Assembly: GCA_022827045.1 (NCBI GenBank)
Contig: JAJDTQ010000220.1
Span: forward strand, 1 to 40,679
Direction: 5' to 3'
Length of the DNA stretch: 40,679 nt
Origin: Candidatus Binatia bacterium
Lineage (GTDB): Bacteria; Desulfobacterota_B; Binatia; UBA9968; JAJDTQ01
In this document: positions 38,365-40,679 of the stretch, one piece after another
Layout: every line of letters begins with the position of its first letter
Numbering within the stretch: position 1 is the first letter of the stretch
Notes under the pieces: model-generated
Database searches by the model: none
Seen by the model: only the letters and a program-made list of their open reading frames with translations
Told to the model about the DNA's origin: nothing
Translations under genes and position numbers: made by a program

Positions 38365-39837
38365 TTAGCCCTCCGGGGAGGAGGCTCTCCGCGAAAGGTT
38401 GAGGGCGAATGCCTCGCTGCGAACCTGTATGTTTGCGTAGTCGCTCCGCCGCGTGAACCCCTCGACCATCCGCGTCACCGGCTCCGCGTCGAAGGGGTAG
38501 TCCCGTGGCGGTCCCGCGGCGCGCATGGTGTCGATCTCCTCCCGGGTCAGGAAATACCTCAGCAACAGCTCCTCGTCCGAGACTCCGGTCCCGCCGTACC
38601 TGGCGCGCAGTTCCTGGATGGTGGGTTCCGGCGGCTCCCACTCGGCCAATTCCCGGGCCCTGGGGCACGCCAGGATCCGGTCCTTGACGTCGGGATCCAT
38701 GGAGTCGCTGCCTTCCCGGCCCCAGCGCCCCAGCGCGTAGAGGATCACCTGGTCGGTGACTTCCTTGTAGCGCTCGCCCACGATGATGTTGATGGCCGCC
38801 TGGCTGCCCACGAACTGGGACAGGGGCGTCACCATGATGGGATAGCCCAGCTCCTCGCGCACCCGCACCACCTCCTCCAGCGCGCGCTCCATGTGGTCGC
38901 CCAGGCCCACCCGGGCGAGCTGGTGGCGCAGGTTCGAGATCATGCCTCCCGGCACCTGGTGCAGGTACTGGCTGTAGTCGTACTCCACGGGCGCGCCGAT
39001 GGGGAACCCCTCCCGCCGCGCCACCTGGGTGAAGTACTCGGACACCGGCCGCAGCACCTCCTCGTCCACCGCGGTCTCGTAGCCCAGGCTCCGGGCGTTG
39101 GCGGCGACATTGAACAGGGATGGGTTCGACGACCCGTTGGCAAGCGGCGGCAGCGCGGTGTTGATGATGCGGATACCCTGCTTGATGGCCTCCAGGGCGC
39201 ACAGAGGCCCCAGGCCGGTGGTGCAGTGGGTATGGAACTCCAACGGGATGCCGCCGATGTTCTCCTTGATGAGCGGCACCAGCACGCGGGTGCGGTCGGG
39301 CGTCAGCAGGCCGCCGGGGTCCTTGAAGCAGATTCGCACCACCGGGAGCGTGGCCGCCTGCCGCGCCCGCTCCGCGAAGTAGGCGTCGGTGTGCTTGGGC
39401 GACACCGAGTAGATGATGTTCAGGATGGGTTCGAGTCCGGCCTCCGTGGCGATGCGCAGCGTCTTGCGCCACCCCGCGATATCGTTCCACTCGTCGGAGA
39501 TGCGTCCCTGCCTGACGCCGTTGGCCGCCATCCGCTCCAGAAAAATACGCTGGATGGATTCCGGAGTGAGCTCGAAGCCGTTGCGGCCGCCGATGATGAC
39601 CCGCAACGGGGTTTCCCGGATGCATCCGGCCACCAGCCGGATCCGCTCCCAGGGGTCCTCGTGCAGCTCGCGCACGCACTTCTTGATGTGCGAGCTCGAC
39701 ATCAGCTCCATCCCCCTGAAGCCGGCCCGGTCCATGCGCTCGCCCACCGCCAGCATCATGCCGGTGCGCATGGACTCCGCCCACAGGCTCTGGTGCCCGT
39801 CCCGCAACGTCGTGTCGACGAATTCTATGGGTTCCAA
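38365..39837 (-). CDS. Carboxyltransferase-domain protein (pyruvate carboxylase subunit B / oxaloacetate decarboxylase alpha-like)
   Basis: The 490-residue protein opens with IEFVDTTLRDGHQSLWA, the metal-binding start of the HMGL/DRE-TIM carboxyltransferase barrel. The carboxylated lysine motif RICFKDPGGLLTPD is near 168, the metal histidines EFHTHCTTGLGP near 200 and SNPSLFNVA near 240. A second helical domain follows from about 290. There is no biotin-attachment domain (no MKM-type motif), so the biotin carrier would have to be a separate protein, and none is encoded nearby. The TTG start is supported by AAAGGAG five bases upstream. Substrate (pyruvate/oxaloacetate or another 2-oxo acid) is inferred only from the family. 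Confidence 0.85.
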   Translation of the reverse strand: MEPIEFVDTTLRDGHQSLWAESMRTGMMLAVGERMDRAGFRGMELMSSSHIKKCVRELHEDPWERIRLVAGCIRETPLRVIIGGRNGFELTPESIQRIFLERMAANGVRQGRISDEWNDIAGWRKTLRIATEAGLEPILNIIYSVSPKHTDAYFAERARQAATLPVVRICFKDPGGLLTPDRTRVLVPLIKENIGGIPLEFHTHCTTGLGPLCALEAIKQGIRIINTALPPLANGSSNPSLFNVAANARSLGYETAVDEEVLRPVSEYFTQVARREGFPIGAPVEYDYSQYLHQVPGGMISNLRHQLARVGLGDHMERALEEVVRVREELGYPIMVTPLSQFVGSQAAINIIVGERYKEVTDQVILYALGRWGREGSDSMDPDVKDRILACPRARELAEWEPPEPTIQELRARYGGTGVSDEELLLRYFLTREEIDTMRAAGPPRDYPFDAEPVTRMVEGFTRRSDYANIQVRSEAFALNLSRRASSPEG

Positions 39838-39915
39838 CGGTGCTCCTTTCTCATTCCGAACGGCACCCCTCTGTCACTACCATGAAACGGTATGTCCACG
39901 CCCGCGTAAGGCGCG

Positions 39916-40679
39916 TCAATCCTCGGCCGCGGCGTTGCGGCCGGCGATGCGGCCGAAGGCCAGCACCTCGGTGAGGTTGCTTGCGCCGGGGTAGTTCTGC
40001 GACCACATCGAGCCCAGCTCGCCGGCGCCGTAGAGCCCCTTGATGGGACCGCCCCAGGCGTTCAGCACCTGGGCCCGGGCGTTCCGCCGGGGGCCTCCCT
40101 GGGTGTTGAAGAGGCTCGGCCACAGCGCGGCGCCGTAGAACGGAGGGTGCTCCAGCGGCCATAGCGTGTCAGGTGATCGTCCGAAGGCTTCGTCACGGCC
40201 CTCGGCGCATGCCCGGTTGTACTCGTCCACGGTCCGCTCCAGCGCCTCCGCATCCAGGCCGAGAGCGGCCGCCAGCACGGCCGGGGTGCCGCCCTTCCTG
40301 ATCCAGCCCTTGGCCACCTCCGCGGAGTTGTCGTCGCTCCAGCGGTAGCGTTCGGCGATGGCGCCCCGGCCGGTGTTGGCTACCGGGCCGGCCGCTCGGG
40401 TTTCCTCGTCGAACACCACGAACGAGGGCACCCGCGGGCGCTCCATGGTCTCCAGGTCCAACTCCGTCACCAGCGAGCCGACGGCGTGGGCGTCCATGGC
40501 GGTCTCGGCCACGAAGCGGCGCGCGTGCCGGTCCACGTAGATGAAGCCGGGGCCGGGCATGGCGTGGATGACGGCGCCGTCGAAGCCGTTCACGCGGTAG
40601 CCGAAGCCCGCGGCCACGGCGTTCATGTGCCACAGGGACGCGCCCACGTCCGCGGCCATGCGGACGCCGTCGCCGGTGT
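39916..40679 (-). CDS. FAD-dependent dehydrogenase (fumarate reductase/succinate dehydrogenase flavoprotein-like), C-terminal part
   Basis: At least 253 residues are visible; the frame runs off the right edge (TGDGVRMAADVGASLWHM). The C-terminus has the FAD_binding_2 signature: QGGPRRNARAQVLNAWGGP, then GLYGAGELGSMWSQNYPGA and NLTEVLAFGRIAGRNAA. The family includes fumarate reductases, 3-ketosteroid dehydrogenases and urocanate reductases, which move hydride between FAD and an unsaturated acid or ketone. The N-terminal nucleotide-binding fold and substrate residues are outside the window. It is on the same strand and upstream of the carboxyltransferase gene (78-base gap). Confidence 0.8.
   Translation of the reverse strand, partial: TGDGVRMAADVGASLWHMNAVAAGFGYRVNGFDGAVIHAMPGPGFIYVDRHARRFVAETAMDAHAVGSLVTELDLETMERPRVPSFVVFDEETRAAGPVANTGRGAIAERYRWSDDNSAEVAKGWIRKGGTPAVLAAALGLDAEALERTVDEYNRACAEGRDEAFGRSPDTLWPLEHPPFYGAALWPSLFNTQGGPRRNARAQVLNAWGGPIKGLYGAGELGSMWSQNYPGASNLTEVLAFGRIAGRNAAAED

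Noticed and set aside
38041..39885. 614-residue plus-strand frame overlapping the end of the ZnuA2 gene
   Set aside because: It is antisense to the carboxyltransferase gene, whose motifs are complete on the minus strand.
1..40679. tRNA or rRNA genes
   Set aside because: I saw no cloverleaf with the GGTTCGA-type arm and CCA end, nor any ribosomal RNA sequence, on either strand.

Overview
The window is a high-GC (my estimate: mid to upper 60s percent) chromosomal segment from a Gram-negative heterotroph. TonB/ExbBD, outer-membrane receptors and porins, Tat/Sec-exported periplasmic proteins and a bacterioferritin all imply two membranes. The heme operon, including the small exported protein between hmuV and exbB, looks like versions I know from Alphaproteobacteria (Rhodospirillales-like). 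The repeats and the UbiD, carboxyltransferase and flavoprotein genes would equally fit uncultured Desulfobacterota, Binatota or Tectomicrobia-type bacteria. I cannot settle the taxon.

Almost the whole window concerns metal traffic. Left edge (1-380): the right end of an IS3-family element that has cut a UvrD-type helicase gene. 0.5-5.4 kb (minus): a TroA/ZnuA-type metal-binding protein and a 1230-residue fused CydDC-like ABC exporter. 5.5-7.3 kb (plus): an EtfB-EtfA fusion. 7.4-11.0 kb (plus): FbpA-like ferric-binding protein, LbtU-like porin and IrpA-like imelysin. 11.1-19.2 kb (plus): complete heme uptake, with hemP, TonB-dependent receptor, hmuSTUV, a small exported protein, exbB and exbD. 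21.6-19.2 kb (minus, convergent): two small unknown proteins, a second exbD and tonB. 25.6-21.8 kb (minus): a DUF1111 di-heme protein, a second imelysin and a DUF1513 protein. 25.8-27.0 kb (plus): bacterioferritin and a DtxR/MntR-family regulator.

The right part holds an EamA transporter, a UbiD-family decarboxylase, an Sco-type copper chaperone, and then a striking run. This is a Cu/Zn-efflux-type permease fused to an SPFH domain, followed by HflC-like and HflK-like SPFH proteins, followed by zinc uptake genes (ZnuA with a histidine-rich tandem repeat, ZnuC, a MITE-like palindrome, ZnuB, and another ZnuA-like protein). The window ends with a carboxyltransferase and a partial flavoprotein on the minus strand.

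A 29-bp AT-rich tripartite motif with core TTTGGTCAACCAAA recurs at four promoters: the exporter/ETF divergent region, fbpA, the exbD2-tonB operon and the DUF1111 operon. I infer that it is the operator of a metal-dependent repressor, with the DtxR-family protein encoded at 26.3 kb as first candidate. This would join these genes into one iron (or Fe/Mn) regulon. The least explained system is the permease-SPFH/HflC/HflK/Znu cluster. The least explained small genes are the two upstream of exbD2. Four families of short palindromic repeats are scattered between genes, and one of them sits in frame inside tonB.
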